DNA of 64,000 nt, from assembly GCA_018806915.1 (NCBI GenBank), contig JAGKQI010000040.1, forward strand, positions 310,001-374,000, written 5' to 3'. The position numbers and the translations under genes were made by a program. The notes under the pieces were generated by a model. It searched no databases. It was not told where the DNA came from and worked only from the letters and a program-made list of their open reading frames with translations. Shown here in pieces: positions 28,121 to 42,000 of the stretch. Source of the DNA: Phytophthora colocasiae (Eukaryota > Oomycota > Peronosporomycetes > Peronosporales > Peronosporaceae). The number at the start of each line of letters is the position of its first letter. The first letter of the stretch is position 1.

Positions 28121-31100
28121 GTTCTGAGTACTGCATCTATGCATATGTGAACAAGAAATCGAGAGATCAAGATAGGGAGAATTCGGATCTGCGCGGTAAT
28201 ACATGTAAGTTGCATTCGTATACTGCTAAGATCGCGAGTCTTCCCCGGATCGATGAGTTCTCTCGATCTGGTGCGGAAGTGGCTTTGGATCTCAAGGAAG
28301 GAGAATCAAGGGGGTACTGGAAATACCACGCACCAGGAAAATGGGTTCCGCCAAGCCAAGATCTCAGGCAAGATCAATCATGAGAGAGCGATCTTGCTCC
28401 TGGACACTGGCGCCGAGGTATCCATCTTGGATACCACCTTTGCTCGTAAGGTTGGGTGCTACTTTGACACTAGTCAGAGACATGAGTGTGTCGGGATCGG
28501 GGATAATGTATACACCACCGAAGGGAGGACGAGGATCAAGATCACGCTTGCGGGATACTTGGTATACTTTTTCGATATCTGGATCGGGGATCTATCCGGA
28601 CAAGACGCCATCTTAGGTATGGATTTCATGATCCCGGCTGGGGTCCGGATGGATCTAGCAAAGGGGTCGATGTGCTTACCTAACGAAGTGGGGATCCCGC
28701 TTAGTGGTCGCAAGAGATTATACGGGGAGAAGGTGAGATCGGTGAAGTTGGAGGAGGATCTACACATCCCAGTTGGGGGATCTGAAGAGACCGCATCGAG
28801 AGTGAAATTATCGGCGACGGAGAAATTGTGGGTGACCAGAGGCGACCGATGGGTACCTACTGTGATAGATGGACCCGGTCGAACTCGGTACTTGGTGATC
28901 ACTAATTTGAGCGAGAAGATTTTACGATTGGATCACAGATTACTTGTCGGAATGGTACTTGACCAGGAAAAAGTGCCTCGATTCCCCGGGTTTGTGTCGG
29001 TCGGATCCCGGCGCTACATGGAGTGGCAGAATCTCGCTCTAGAAGCGACTGTGAACGCAAGACCGGAACCTCAGGAATCCGTGGAGACCCCCTTACCGTC
29101 GGTCGAACGACCAACCTACGTTACGCCGCGCTCCATACTCCGCCGGGGTGGGACGACCAAGACCGATCCTGATCCTGCGCCAATATCGACCGTGGAACCT
29201 CGATCACCAACCGATGCGGCCGAAGTCAAGGTCGCATTCATCGATCCCCAACCAGATCTCATGGATACCCCACCGAATACGATCAGTTCCGACAAGACCC
29301 CGAGTGGCGAAGCTGGGGGCGGTGAGACTGAGACGAATGAGAGCTTGCCAGATCAGGCCCCAGATCGAACAGATCGGACATGCGAAGAAGAGATCGAGGT
29401 AAAAACAGAAAAACCAGATTTCCAAATCGAGATCAAATATGTATCCGACGCTGACGCCGGCCCCACGGTTGAGGACACCCCGATCCTGACGGCCAAGGAC
29501 GATAGACTCCGTGATCCATCGACGAACGAACCCGACCCGACATCTCCGGAAGGGATCGAGAGCGCCGATCGGACCCACTTACATGAAAGTGGCGATTTTT
29601 CGGCCGAAGATCTGACTGACAATCTCGCAGTAGTACCGGAGATCCAGATCTCCACCACTGAAGAAGTCAGGATCGAAGATCTGCAAGTAGGAAATCCGGG
29701 ATCGGCTACCCCGGAGGAGATCGAGAAACTTCGACAGATTATTTGGAAGAAGCGACATCTCCTGATCGGGAAAGGAAACGCACTTCCTCCGGCGGCGAAG
29801 GGCGTTATCGACGTGGGGGATGCAAAGCCGATTGCACAACGAGTCCGAAAGGTGGCGCCACAGTTCCGCGAGAAAGTATCAGATCTCATCAAAGGACTCC
29901 TAGCTGCCAAGATCACCTCCGACCATCGACCTCGCCATGGGCATCTCCGATCGTGGTGATCATCAAGAAGAACGGTGTAGATATCCGACTATGCATCGAT
30001 TATCGACTGGTGAACGGTCTCACAAGGCTGATGATCTACCCGATGCCTCTGATCAATGACCTGTTAGAAGATCTTGACAAAGTCCTGTGGTACTGTTCAT
30101 AAGACATGGCGAGTGGATTCTGGGTCGTATCAATGACCGATCGAGCTCGTGCGATCTCAGCTTTCATCACTCCATTTGGCCTTTTCGAGTGGAATCGTAT
30201 GCCGTTCGGGTTGAAGAACGCCCCTCAGATCTACCAACGCCTTGTGGACAACGCTCTATTTGGATTTTTGAAGATCTCCCAGTCAGGGAATACGGAAGAC
30301 TCTACAGATGTGTTTGAATCAGGGATCCCGGAGGATCCTGGTCGCCCATCGGTTCTAGGTCGGCGATCATACATCGACGACATCCTGATTACGGCTGGAT
30401 CATGGGATCAGATGTGCGATCGGGTGGAAGACCTATTGGAGGCCTGTGATAAGTGGAATCTCTCGATCAGTGTGGCAAAGAGCTTCTGGGGCATGAATAA
30501 GGTGGAGTATCTCGGACACAAAGTGTCGATTGACGGATTAGAGGCGATCCCAAAAGACCTGAAGTCTCTGACGGATCTACCATTCCCTGGATCACTCCGA
30601 TCCATGCAATCGTTCCTCGGAAGTTTGAATTACTATAGTCGGTTCATCGAGGATTACGCGATCTATGCATCGGTCCTGTATGAACTACGTGAGGTGGAGT
30701 TCGTAGAACTGAAGAAGCGACCAGATCTACTAAAGATCATGGATGGAACGGACCATATCACCCGAGATCTCGATACACTTAGGCCGAACCGGGATGGATC
30801 ATCAGACACCTTGACTCAAAAAGGGGATAGCACACCGGATTCCGACTTGGGGGCGAGGTCTTCCCCCTGTTCAGGCGAGACCGAAATCAATCTGGGTCTA
30901 AAACCCGGCGACGAGAGGTGGGGTAGAGCATATAGAGCGTTTACAGCCTTGAAAGCCAAGATCGCGTCGACCCCGATCCTCCGTCACTTCGACATGGCGA
31001 AATTGCCCGTGGTGAATGTGTACGCTAGTGACTGGGCGATTTCCGCCGCACTGATGCAGGAACACAACCAGATCTACCACCCAGTTGCATTTGCCAGCCG

Positions 31101-33659
31101 GACTTTGAAGACGAACGAGTTGAATTATAATGTTGCCGAAAAGGAGGTGTTGGCTCTACTTCGGATCTTGGATCTATACTACACCCTGCTGGTGGGACGC
31201 CGGATCAAGGTCCTAACTCGACATTCCACGCTTGCCTGGTTGTTCAGGTCTGCAGGCCTCCAGGGACGTCTAGGACAATGGTCTGCACTTCTATCCCCAT
31301 GGACACTCGAGATCACGAAATGTACGAAGGGAGAGGATGAAATACTGGGGGCGATCGCAGCTAGTTTAACACCCAGATCGGATATCGACGAAGCCCTGAT
31401 CGCGATCGCGCCACGAAAGGAGCCAAAACGGCGGATTCAGATGCCGATCCCTACCGTAGACCCAGATGAGGAGCTGTGGGTTATAAGTTTCGACGGTTCG
31501 GCACGCGTGAAACGAGGGGGAGGCGCCTTCAGCGCGATCGTGTGGAGTTTGCCGGAGTGGAAAGTGATCAAGGCTAGATCGGATTATGCTGAAAGCCTTA
31601 CTGTCAATGATGCGGAATACCATGGGCTCTTGCTGGGTCTTAGCATGATCGCTCAGTTAGAACGCCGCCGTTTGGTCGTTTGTGGCGATTCGAACCTGGT
31701 GATCCGACAAGTTCGGGGCGAGATTGACTGTAAAGCGCCAGGATTGACGTTACTGAAACAGAAGGTGCTGGATCATTTGCGGAATTGGGAAGATCACGAA
31801 CTTGTCCATGTGAAGAGAGACTGGAATGGGAGTGCGGATAGCTTGGCGAGTGCCGCGTTGCAGCAAGGAAGCGGGATCGAGGTCCGCGATGAGACGGATC
31901 GGTACGATCTGATCACCCTGAATCGGCTTAATGAGGTATTGATCCCTCGAATTGAAGATCGAACTGCGCAAGTGTCGGCAGTAGCCACGCGTGCAACCCG
32001 AGCGCGACCTGGTGCCGCTGTCCTGCGAGAGGAACTGATCCGGGAGATGCGGGTTGATCGAATCAGGCGAGCCCAGGACGAGGAGGTCTGGATCGCCGGA
32101 CTAAAGAAGTTCCTGGCTGGGCAGATCGCGGATCTTACTCAAGCCGAATCTGGATCTTACGCCAAGATCGCCTCCGAGTACGAGGTAGATGAACAAGATT
32201 TGCTGTTTTACTGCCCACCAGGGCCGAGATCAAGTGGTGATCGCGACCGCCTGATGAGACTTGTAGTTCCAGAAACCCTACAGCAGGATGCCCTCCACCA
32301 CTACATACGACTCTGGAAGGGGGACATCAGGGGATCGGACGCACTTATCAGCGGATCCGAGATCATTTCCACTGGAGAGGATTATATCGGAGCGTGCAGC
32401 GATACGCAGGCGAGTGTGTAGACTGTGAGACCGGAAAGGGGAGGCCCACGATCCGGGGCGAGTCGCCGGGGAATCTACAAGCGACGTACCCATTCCAGAT
32501 CATAGCGATGGATCACATACCCTCTCTGCCCAGATCTAACAAAGGCAACACCGAACTACTGATCTGGGTAGATCTGTTCACAGGATATGTGATCGCGAAG
32601 GCCAGTTCCTCCCGATCGGCCCAGACCGTCGCGGATCTTATGAAGAATGCGTGTTCCGCAGATTTGGTGCTAGCGAGAAGATCAGGCACGATCGAGAACC
32701 GGGTTTCATGTCCGACTTCTTCAGATCGTTCAATAAGATCCAGGGGCAGCGACAACGGGCGACGATGGCCTACCGGCCACAAGCCAACGGGACGGCGGAA
32801 CGGATGGTGCAAACGGCGACTAGGGCGATCAAGATGTATGTTCAAGATCTCGATCAGAAGGACTGGGATGAATACGCGGAGAGACTGACGTTCGCCATTA
32901 ACACGGCTCACGATCGGTTTCGGGGAGATACCCTCACTACCTGGTACATGGATGGGATCCGAGATCGACGTTGGAAGCAACGATCCCGATCGGATCGACC
33001 AGACGCCACGATCGCGATCCAAGACGGTGGAGATATCGGGTTCAGAGATACTATCAGCAGTCGCGAGAACAGGTCAACGCTAGGCTGCGAGAGGCGATTG
33101 CAGATCGAGCCGATCGGCATAATGAGGATGTCGATCCGCATCAGATCGAAGCCGGATCGCGAGTCTGACTGTATCTAGATCGTGTGAAGGAAGGATATGC
33201 GCGTAAACTCGCTCACCTTTGGCACGGCCCGTTCCGCGTAGCAGAGAAGCTCAATGAATTCACGATCAAGCTGGAAATCGCGGGATCCGACTACCATATC
33301 TTCCCAGTGGTCCATGTTTCTAAGCTGAAGCCGGTGCGGGATTTTCCGGATCGACCGCGGAGTTGACGGTAGATGAAACAGATCGGCTCGATTTCGATGA
33401 GATCCTCCTGCCGGAGGATAGTTGGGTCCCAGATCTGGATGCCGATGAGTACGAGGTCGAACGGATCTCGGACATGCGAAGTGGGAAACGAACTCGCTAC
33501 GGCCGGATCTATCGTGAATTCTTGGTGCATTGGGTCGGTTATGATGAGCCGACTTGGGTCGATGAAGCTGATCTCAACTGTGGAGCTATACTAAGTGCGT
33601 TCCGGAATCATGTGAATCGGAACCGGTTTGGCGAGATGCAGTCGCACGAAGAGGTGTAG
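28085..33659 (+). pseudogene. Gypsy-A pol: protease, RT, two RNases H, integrase, chromodomain
   Basis: Read through several frames. Protease LLLDTGAEVSILD and ILGMDFM (28390-28620). RT from about 29740: STSPWASPIVVIIKKNG, MASGFW, YIDDILI (30370). Native RNase H about 30950-31250, where the catalytic Asp positions read VYASD and TRHS; only the Glu of AEKEV is kept. Second RNase H about 31475-31870 with FDGSA, NDAEYHG, CGDSN and GSADSLA. Integrase with zinc finger, MDHIP, HDREPGF and NGTAE (32400-32830). GPF module HGPFRVAEK (33220) and chromodomain (33440-33620). Breaks: frameshifts near 28380, 29915, 32370, 32680 and 33000, TAA at 30100, and others. It cannot be expressed as one protein. Confidence 0.85.
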
Positions 33660-33926
33660 ATGGGTGTCGGGTGAGGCAGCAGAAGTGCGTTGCCGTGATC
33701 GAGGAAGCTGATGTGGAGCGAAATCCAGATCGGGCGAGAATTTTGTATTTGTGTATATGCATGTGAACAGGAAATTTGACGACTGAAGAAAGGTGATCTT
33801 GAATGTCGAGATGGAGATGAAGGAGGATCACGTCCTCAAAACGATGGAGCACGATGGGAACGACTGTGGAAATGGAGATTACGAGAATTATGGATGGAAA
33901 TGTGAAATACGCAGAACAGCCCTAGC

Positions 33927-36784
33927 TTACAGGGAAGCGGCCCCAGCAGGAGGAGGATTGAACTTGCCAGGAAGGCGGGGGATCCTGGTAGCGGGGTGGT
34001 CGACTGGGTTACTCCGGTACTGGTTACGCCACGGATCTGCCTCGTCACATTCCTCTAGAGCCTCGATCAGGTTCGCGGGCTCTGGGACATTCGCGTTGGG
34101 ATCCGCTTGGTTGGCGCGCCGAGAAACCACGCCAGGATACCAACGAACAGCGCCCACCGCAGGAATGGGGAGATGAAGGAAGAATGGGTCCAAAAAAATG
34201 TCGAGGTCAAACCACTGATCGCGCATCATGGCGGGGAAAGAGGCGAGAAATTGGCGCCAAGCTGACCCAGCGCGACTCCGTCTGGCCTTGCGAGCGACGT
34301 AATATAGCTGCAGTTCGAGATCCGCGGCTTGCATGGCAGAAGTGATTTCGAGGTTGTGCGTAGCCTCCCAAAATGCCTGACGATGCCGTTCTTCCAAGAC
34401 ACGATAAGTGGCGGCTACAGCTGCAAGTGGTGTTCCCTCCCTCTCATGTAGGTCGAGGTCGAACGTGAGGGGCACCGGATTCGGGAAGTCGTTCCACGGT
34501 TCCTGGGCCATCAGATCAAGCACGTTCACACCTGTGATCAACTCGTTGAGGTATGCGGTGCCGGGGGTCGGTGCAGGCCCGGCCTGTATCCGAGAAGGAA
34601 ACAGCCAACCCGAGGGAATCAACAACCGCTTGGCCAAAGAGTTGGCAATCAGGACGATCGAATATTGCCCGATCACCTGCGGATCCCACGGTTCAACGTC
34701 CACAGCCGCGAAGGTACGCTGCCGATCATAACCCGGGATGAAAGAGGCGACCGGGAAAAGAGGAGGTCGGAGCCCGAGGGGCGGAGAACCACCGGCAGGA
34801 GATGACGGCGGTGACGGTGAACCCGGAGGTGATCCCGGGGATGGTGGGTTTGACCCATCTGGAGATGGACTTGAGCCGCCCGGAGATCCTGATCCGCTAG
34901 CGCCGGAGGGTCTGCCTCTCGGAACCTGACCGGATTCCCTTCGAGCCGACGAAATAGACCGTTGAAGAGCCATGCGTAAGGTATTCTCATCCTCTGACTC
35001 CTCCGCTTCACCGGGATGTTCCGACCCAGCCTCAGGACTTGTCCCATTGCTGCGGTCAGGGCTCTCTTCCTCTTCGGCCTCAGAGCTTGTCCCATTGCTG
35101 CGGTCAGGGCTCCCTTCCTCCTCGGACGGCGACGAGAACGGGTGGTTAGGATCGTAATCGAAATCATCTTCCTCTTCGTCCTGAAGCTCGTCACCGGGTG
35201 TGTCCTCTTCTCCACCCTGGAGATCGCCACCGGGGGAACCCGATTCTAGTTCATCACCCGGTACCGAGGTCGATCGGGGATCGACTCGTCGGTTCCCTTC
35301 CCTCCGGTCTGCCCGGAAGCTTGATCCGCCAACAGATCCCCGTTGGTCCTGCCGGGGTCGGAACCGCCGTTGGCGAGGCGGGCTGGGTTGATCCGGGGGC
35401 TTCGGTAGCAGCAGCTCTTAGATCACGGGGGGCTGAGGAGCTCCGAGCTGGACGCTTGCGTGAGGAAGGAGGAACGGCCGGGGAGGCGGAGGCGCTTCGA
35501 GATCTTTTGGTGGCACGAGCCGCTCGTCGATCCGCGATCCACGAGGACAACCGAGCAGAGGAGTCCTCGGCGTGATGCAGCTGCTGTTCGGCTTCTACAT
35601 AATCAGCGTCCAGCTCCTGATGCTGTCGGAGCTCTGCGTTCTGCTGCTGGAGTTGGTTGAGTTCCTGTGTCGCCGCGTCCCGGGCGGAACGGGCCACGTC
35701 GACGTCTGCGAGGGCCGATAAGCGATCTTGGTTGGCGTCGTCCAGGTCGACCTGGATTCGATCACGATCCACCGAGATCTTGCATCGCCTGATCCCGGTC
35801 GAGGCGGACCCGGTCCAGGTCCGCGACGGCCTGATCTCGCTCGACAATTGCGGCACGATGCTGGACGGAGAGCTGGTTTCGGTCGTGCTGAATTACTTCC
35901 AGATTTCCCAAAGCGTCCGCCAGATCTTGCTCCAGACTGGAAATGGCGGCGGCGTCGGCGGTTGCGCCCGAGGGAGGAGCGCGAGAATCCGGTGCCGACA
36001 CATCCTCCAGGGCGAGGTGTGCCCAGGCCAGCTCTACCTGGTGGCCCTCTGCCTCGCGTTCCAGGTACGCGACCTCAGCTCGAGCGGTGAGCAATTCCGC
36101 TCGAGTCCGCGTCAACTCCAACCTCAATCGAGCTTCCTCTGCTGAAGGGCGAGCCAGATCAGCGGACGTAGCCATGGCCGCGGGTAGGCCTTGGAAGGAA
36201 GCGTTCCTCTGCCAGCGGTCAAGGCTGCGCTGAGTGAGAGTCAAGTCATGGCGCACGGCGGCGAGCTCCCGTTCACGATCCTGAAGCTCATCCCGGAGTT
36301 CGATCTCTGTCTCCCCGGCTACGCGAAGTTCGGCCAACCGGAATCGAGATCCTCAAGCGCAGAGTCTAGCCGCGCCAGGATCCGGGCCATTTGCCGTTCA
36401 GACTCCCGCCGCTCGGCGTCGTGTTGAGCCCGCTGATCCTGCAAGGCGGCGATCGCGTCCCCACCGATAACATCTCCGATTCCCGACCGCAGGCGAGCGA
36501 TTTCGGCGTTCAGGCAAGATCTCCTCCGCCTGGTCGTCCCGGAAGCGCTCCATATCCTCCATGTCGGATCGCAACCGGCGAACGGTGTCGTCCAGGTGGT
36601 CCCGATCGCGACTCAAGGTTTCGCGCATCCGTTGGCTATGGGCCAGTCTCGCTTGCAAGGTGACCAGCTCAGGGTTTACCCCAGGGGTTGAGAAGCGTGA
36701 GGCATTGGATCGAGCGGATCGGATCGGGTGCTCGCTCGAAGGCGTTCTCGGCGTCAAGGGGGGCGAGGGAGGCGGATCGGACAT
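33927..36784 (-). CDS. Antisense accessory ORF of Gypsy-A (frameshifted)
   Basis: On the strand opposite to gag-pol, between the chromodomain and the 3' LTR. A start MSDPPPSPPLTPRTPSS at 36784 is only about 100 bp inside the LTR. The N-terminal part (36784 to about 35500) is a long coiled coil rich in Arg, Glu, Ala and Leu, broken by a few frameshifts. Then follow a basic Ser-rich region, an acidic region with a repeated SPDRSNGTS unit (about 35100-35000), a Pro/Gly/Ser-rich linker, and a folded C-terminal domain (about 34750-33930) with WLFPSRIQ, EPWNDF, FDLDLHERE and HRQAFWEATH. That domain aligns with the antisense ORF of Gypsy-B. No known family recognised. Possible roles (capsid partner, silencing suppressor, antisense regulator) are speculation. 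Confidence 0.6.
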
Positions 36785-36879
36785 CGTGAAGGAGTGGTGG
36801 CGCTTGAACGACTTGTGTCCCAGGTGATGAATGTGGAAATAAGCCCGAAGTGAGCTGCGGCAGCCCAACTTACGTGCTG

Positions 36880-36888
36880 GGGGCGGAT
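36880..36888 (+). promoter_or_regulatory. Gypsy-A polypurine tract
   Basis: GGGGGCGGA directly before the 3' LTR; expected primer site for plus-strand DNA synthesis. Confidence 0.6.
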
Positions 36889-37093
36889 GTGGTGAAGCGA
36901 ACGAGAATCTTTCCCGGAGAGGCGATATCAGCCACGAACCCGAATAGAGTCGGAACGAGCGACAGGGGGGACCTGTGATCCCCAGATCTGAGTCGAATCA
37001 GACGAAGGTACGATGGGTCCCGCCGGGGAACAGGCAACAGAGACACCGGCGGAGGAGCAAGTGGAGCGGTGTTCGTGGGTGATCCGAGTCCTA
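36889..37093 (+). repeat. Gypsy-A 3' LTR, first part
   Basis: First 205 bases of the 3' LTR, matching 24337-24541 with one difference (GTGGAGC against GTGCAGC). Interrupted by Gypsy-B after CCTA. Confidence 0.95.
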
Positions 37094-38988
37094 TGACACG
37101 TTGCTAATTACGATTTTTTCGAGTGGATATGGACGTTACGCTGTGATGTGATTGGACGTACACTGGGTTGTGGGAGAAAGGGAGATGTGGGACGAGGTTA
37201 TGTCCCGTGCGACAATAATGGATCTGTGGAAGAAAACTGCTATATATATTAACCTTCACCTGTACTGCAAAGGGGCCCAAGAGATCAGAAGTGTTCCTCG
37301 GAAAAGTGCACAAACTCCGAGAGACAACAACACTCAGTCTGATCACCGGACTTTCCCCGACGATGAGTGCCTAAAGGTTGGCAGAAAGTCTCTCAGAAAA
37401 ATGTATCTCTGAGAGACCTCATCCCGTTGCCGTCCTGTGTGACGATGATGGTTCAAGGAATACAGTTATACCCACAAGATACCAAGTATCGCGCACCGGA
37501 CGTAGCGCACCCCGCGCATATCCCAACTGGACTTCGTGCGTTGTAGCATACGTGCTCCGCACCCTAAAAACACTCATGGATTTCTGGTATCACGCATGGA
37601 AACTCTGATATCACACCATGAAGTCTGACGTACATGAGTCCGACGTACATAAAGTCCGACGTACATGAAGTCCGACGTACATGAGTCTGATGAACATGAT
37701 TCTGGTAAACAAGTCTGATGTGTCCGGCTTATACAAGCAATATTCCAGACATTTTCCAGTTTCCGATGAACAGACTCCGACGTACAAGACTCCGATGAAC
37801 AGACCCAAGTGTCACGACTCTGGTATTACGACTCTGATGTACATGATTCCGGAGTACATGGTTCCGATGAACATGTCTCCGACGCACATGATTCCAGACC
37901 CAGATGAACAGGATACCAGACTCTGACACTCTGAAGTCCACCCCCATACTGAAACCAAGTGTACCCAACACGACCTCACGCAATCAAGTGAAACGCAACC
38001 TGCTCATCCCTGTAATGACATCATTAAGTGTCGACTCGACAAGATCTGCAGCATCGACTACCATAGTGAGCCCAAGTGAAGATTCCTGAGTTATACTGAG
38101 ACCAAGTGTATATGAGAATATGGAAGATAGAAGACAGAGAGATACGAGATAGATAACCAGAGTTCAATTTGATCGGTACCCCCGAGTTAAATTTGCGTTA
38201 CAACCCCAAGGTCGATTCGTCGGTTCTTCGGAAGTGTAAGGCCACGACAAAGCTTTGAGTCGTGTGATCTCTCACCTATCAAGCCCCGTTAGGTGGAGAT
38301 CAGCGTAACGTAGAGACCTGAGAGGACCCACCTATTCCATTTCCTAGTTGGGTCGTTTGTCTTGTCTCTAACGGTAGCCCATTTCATATTGTACGTTTGG
38401 ACAGGTTTTGGGAGCTAGACAGTCGCTCTCAAGACGCTCGGTAGACTGTTATATAACTGATATTGTATTGGTTTATTTTCCCTCTATATATTAGAGGGTG
38501 GTGCGCGAAAGTTACGGGAATACCAGACAGACCAGGTGTCTGGTGAACATTTCCCTAGTTGACCTGGAGAACTAGCCCACTGCTCAAGGGCCAGGAAAGA
38601 ATAAGAGCAGCTACATATTTGTATATCGGAACTCTATATTGCGGTTATCTCGGAAGCCTAATTACTGGACTTCCCATTGTATTAATTTCTCTTTTGCCTT
38701 CAGAAATCTCTGGTGTACACAAGTGTTCACCGGAAAACGTTCGACTCTCAAGCGCTCCTGTGAGGACCAGAAGGACATCCGACGGCCTACGCAAGGAACC
38801 CTCACTCTCACCAACACTCTCACGACCCCGGCGAGGGTCTCATTACCAAGACAACGAACCTACGAGGACAGCACAAGGTAACACACGCCCACCTTGCTGT
38901 GCGACTCTGGTATAATTACCGGTAGTCACACTACCAGGTTCACTGTACGCCCCTGCACCGCGGTAAAAGTTGCACCGACTTCGCGACA
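37094..38988 (+). repeat. Gypsy-B 5' LTR
   Basis: TGACACG...GCGACA. Positions 37620-37920 form a degenerate array of GTCYGAYGWACATGA-like units (eleven GAYGWACA matches in 300 bp). TATATATTA at 37239 and 38482 could be TATA elements. ORFs in the LTR are not supported. Confidence 0.95.
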
Positions 38989-38990
38989 AC

Positions 38991-39008
38991 TGGTGCGCGT
39001 GCCCGGAT
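38991..39008 (+). promoter_or_regulatory. Gypsy-B primer-binding site
   Basis: TGGTGCGCGTGCCCGGAT, two bases after the LTR; identical to the Gypsy-A site. Confidence 0.75.
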
Positions 39009-39080
39009 CTTGGTATCGTGATATCACCGGATCTAAGAGAGTTTGAGAAGAGGGGTTCCTGTCAAGCGTCTATATTCAAG

Positions 39081-42000
39081 ATGGCTTCACATGGAACTAC
39101 AAGAGGAGGACGTCGGGGACGCGGTGGTCGCAGTGTGGCGACACGTCAGTCGAAGCGTCTTCAAGGTCTTCCGCCCGACGAACAACCCGACTTGGATGCT
39201 GTTCAGAAGGCGGCACGCGAGAAGAGGAAGGCTGCACGTGAAAAGGAAGCAGCCGAGGAGGTGAACGTCCCGGAACCGGCGGTCGAAGACCAGCCTGCTG
39301 CGGAGCCTGAAGCCCAAGAGACACCCGATGTGTCCGGCGAACAAGGTTTTGAGGAGGGCTCCTCCGAAGCTGAAGCTTCTGGTGACGAGGTGGCCACTGC
39401 CCGTGAGGGTGGTGATGAGGCGTCTGAGGGAGGCGCCGATGTGGTTGAGTCCCCGGAGGTCATTGACTAGTGTTCTGAGTCGACGACTTCTGGGAAGTCC
39501 GTGGGGGAAGTGAAGACGGAACCCGGACTGGTTGATGAACGTGTCTCGAAGACCCCAAAGTCCGAAGACACTCCGATGTCTGACGACATGCCGATGAAGT
39601 CCGAAGATTCTCTGAAGACACCGTCTGATGAGTCTGGGAGGGCTGATTCGCTGGATGGAGAACGTGCCTTGAAGTACGTACGCCGTGAGTTCCGCCGCTG
39701 GAGGGACATGGACGCTGGAAGAATTGTTCCGCCGAACGTCGAATACGCCTGGCGAACAGCGAAGCCTGACGCAAATGTCTTTCAGAAGGCTGCGGCAGCG
39801 ACGGGCGACTACATCAAGTGGCGGTGCTCTTTAGTATTTCCGGAAGACATGTGGATATCGGAGTTCTGCTTGAGGCGCCATAGTTTTGGCCGAATCCAAG
39901 ACTTGTCATACGTCGAGATCTCGATGAATACTCTGACAGCACCTGAATGCGTCGCTGTCCTTCAGACGATGCTGTATGAAGCAGGATTTGCGTTCCAGAA
40001 CCTGCTACCGAGGTGGTCTCAGACCCAGGCGTCTGCTATCTTCGAACCTCAAGTGCGCAGTGTGGCGACGGAGCTTCAGAGCCGACTTGCTGAAGAACTG
40101 GTTGAGTGGGCCACTGTGACCGCCAGGTCACAGGTTAATCGACTCCCAGAAGACACAAAAGCAGGCAACGAAGCACGTCAAGGCGAAGCTGATGGTATAT
40201 TACGCGATGAGGAGGCTGACCTACAAGGACGACAGCTGATCATGAGACTCCGGGTGACCGGACTCAGAGTCACACATAGTTCTGACGGGTCCAGCAGTGG
40301 AGAACCGCCGCAGTCCAAGCGCCTGCAACATGGTCCGCCACGCCCGCAAGTCTCGTCGACACCATCTGCATTGTCCACGCCATCGCTGAGTTCGCTGCCG
40401 GTATACGAGAGTCAATCTGATAGCACTCGTTTGGAGTCTGGCGTACCAATGTCTGAAGATCGAGGTAGCTCTCTGACGACTGATGCGCCGGTGCCAAGTG
40501 TCATCGGGACCTCGCGTACGTCTGATGAGCACTCGTCGGGACTCCAGACCTCTCGTGGAAGTTCCACAGACTCGTCGCTGATGTCCATGAGTCGAGGGGC
40601 GTCTGCACATATGCCGTTGTCTGTCGGAGGCCTGGCGATGATTGCCCAAGGTGCTGATGCCGGAGGAATGCTCGCCGGAGAGTCTATGGGAATCCACGTG
40701 ACACGAACACTGATGCCGGTGAAGTCGGAGCCTGAAGACTTCGAGATGTTGGAAGAGAAGCCGGAGTTTCCAGAAGTGAAGTCCGAGAGACAGTTGTCTA
40801 CCAGAGATTCTGTTCACCGGACGCCGGAAGCTCCATCATCGTCCGTCTCGAGTCGTGGGAGGAGCCACCAGAGCAGGCATCAGAGTCTGAAGAGCGAGGA
40901 TCGCCGGAAAGTGTCTTCCAGACGCCTGAGTTCCGTTGCGTCAAGCCACACATGAAGTTCCCAGAGATCAGGCCCAGCGCAGATCGAACTGAACGCTATG
41001 CGGCAGCAACAGGAATGGCAGCGTCGAATGGAACAGGAGCAGAAGGAATTTCTGGCCAGAGAACGTCTGGAATCCATGGAGCGTGAACGTCGACGTGAAC
41101 AACGGGAACTTGATACGCGCCAGCAGATCCAGACACTTACCGACCGACTACTTGAGTCTGAGAGCGCCAGACTGGAAGCCCAGAGACGCGTGGATGACTT
41201 GGAAGAACGTCGGAGTCAAGCGTTAGAGTCCAAGCTCAAGTATCATTCGAAGTCGTCTGAGAGACAGGTGTCCGACGTACAAGTTTCTGGTGAACAGTTT
41301 TCCGACGTACAGCGTCTGGAGACCGAGTTTGCAGATCGCTGGAAACAACGGGAAGCCGAGGCCGAAGCCGAACGTGCGCGTTGGGCAGACGAGCTGAAAC
41401 GTGACTGGATTTCGCAAATGGAGACCTTACGACAGCGGGTGCACGACGTGGAGTCAGGGAGCGAGAAAGTTCCCAGAACATGCAGCGTTTCCAGGCCGCA
41501 GAATTGAGGAACCTTCGTGCAACATTGTCCCAAGTTCAAGGGGTAGCCCACCCTGAAGTAGCAACTTCAAGTCGGATCTCTGGTGAACATGACCCTAAAC
41601 CGGCAACCGGACTTCTGGTGAACAGTCGGGATACGGAGGATTGCACACCGGGGGTTAGGGGATCAGAAGGAGACGCCAGTAGGGGTAGGGTTACACCCAT
41701 TAAAACGACGGAGGCCTTCCATGCGCCTCTTCCCCTACGGAGATCGACCGAAACCAAGCGCGCGAAGGCTGGAAGGCATGGCGCGGCCACCGCGGCCGCT
41801 ACGACGACCCAGACGGCTCAAGCGGCTCCCCTGACCGAGGTCAAGACCGAAGGAAGGCGCCCAGCGACTCCCAGGCGCGACGGACACCGGAAACCGAGTG
41901 AAAGGCGCTCCGAAGATGGTCGGGACGCTCCGCGGAAGCCTGGAAGACGCAGGAATGATCCCGATCCGGGCGGAAGCTCCAGCGATTCAAGCTCGGACTC

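Noticed and set aside
37152..38915. ORFs in the Gypsy-B LTR, repeated exactly at 50445-52209
   Set aside because: They occur in both LTRs because the LTR is duplicated. They have LTR-array composition (YMIPEYMVP-like words) and no domain, so they are not taken as genes.
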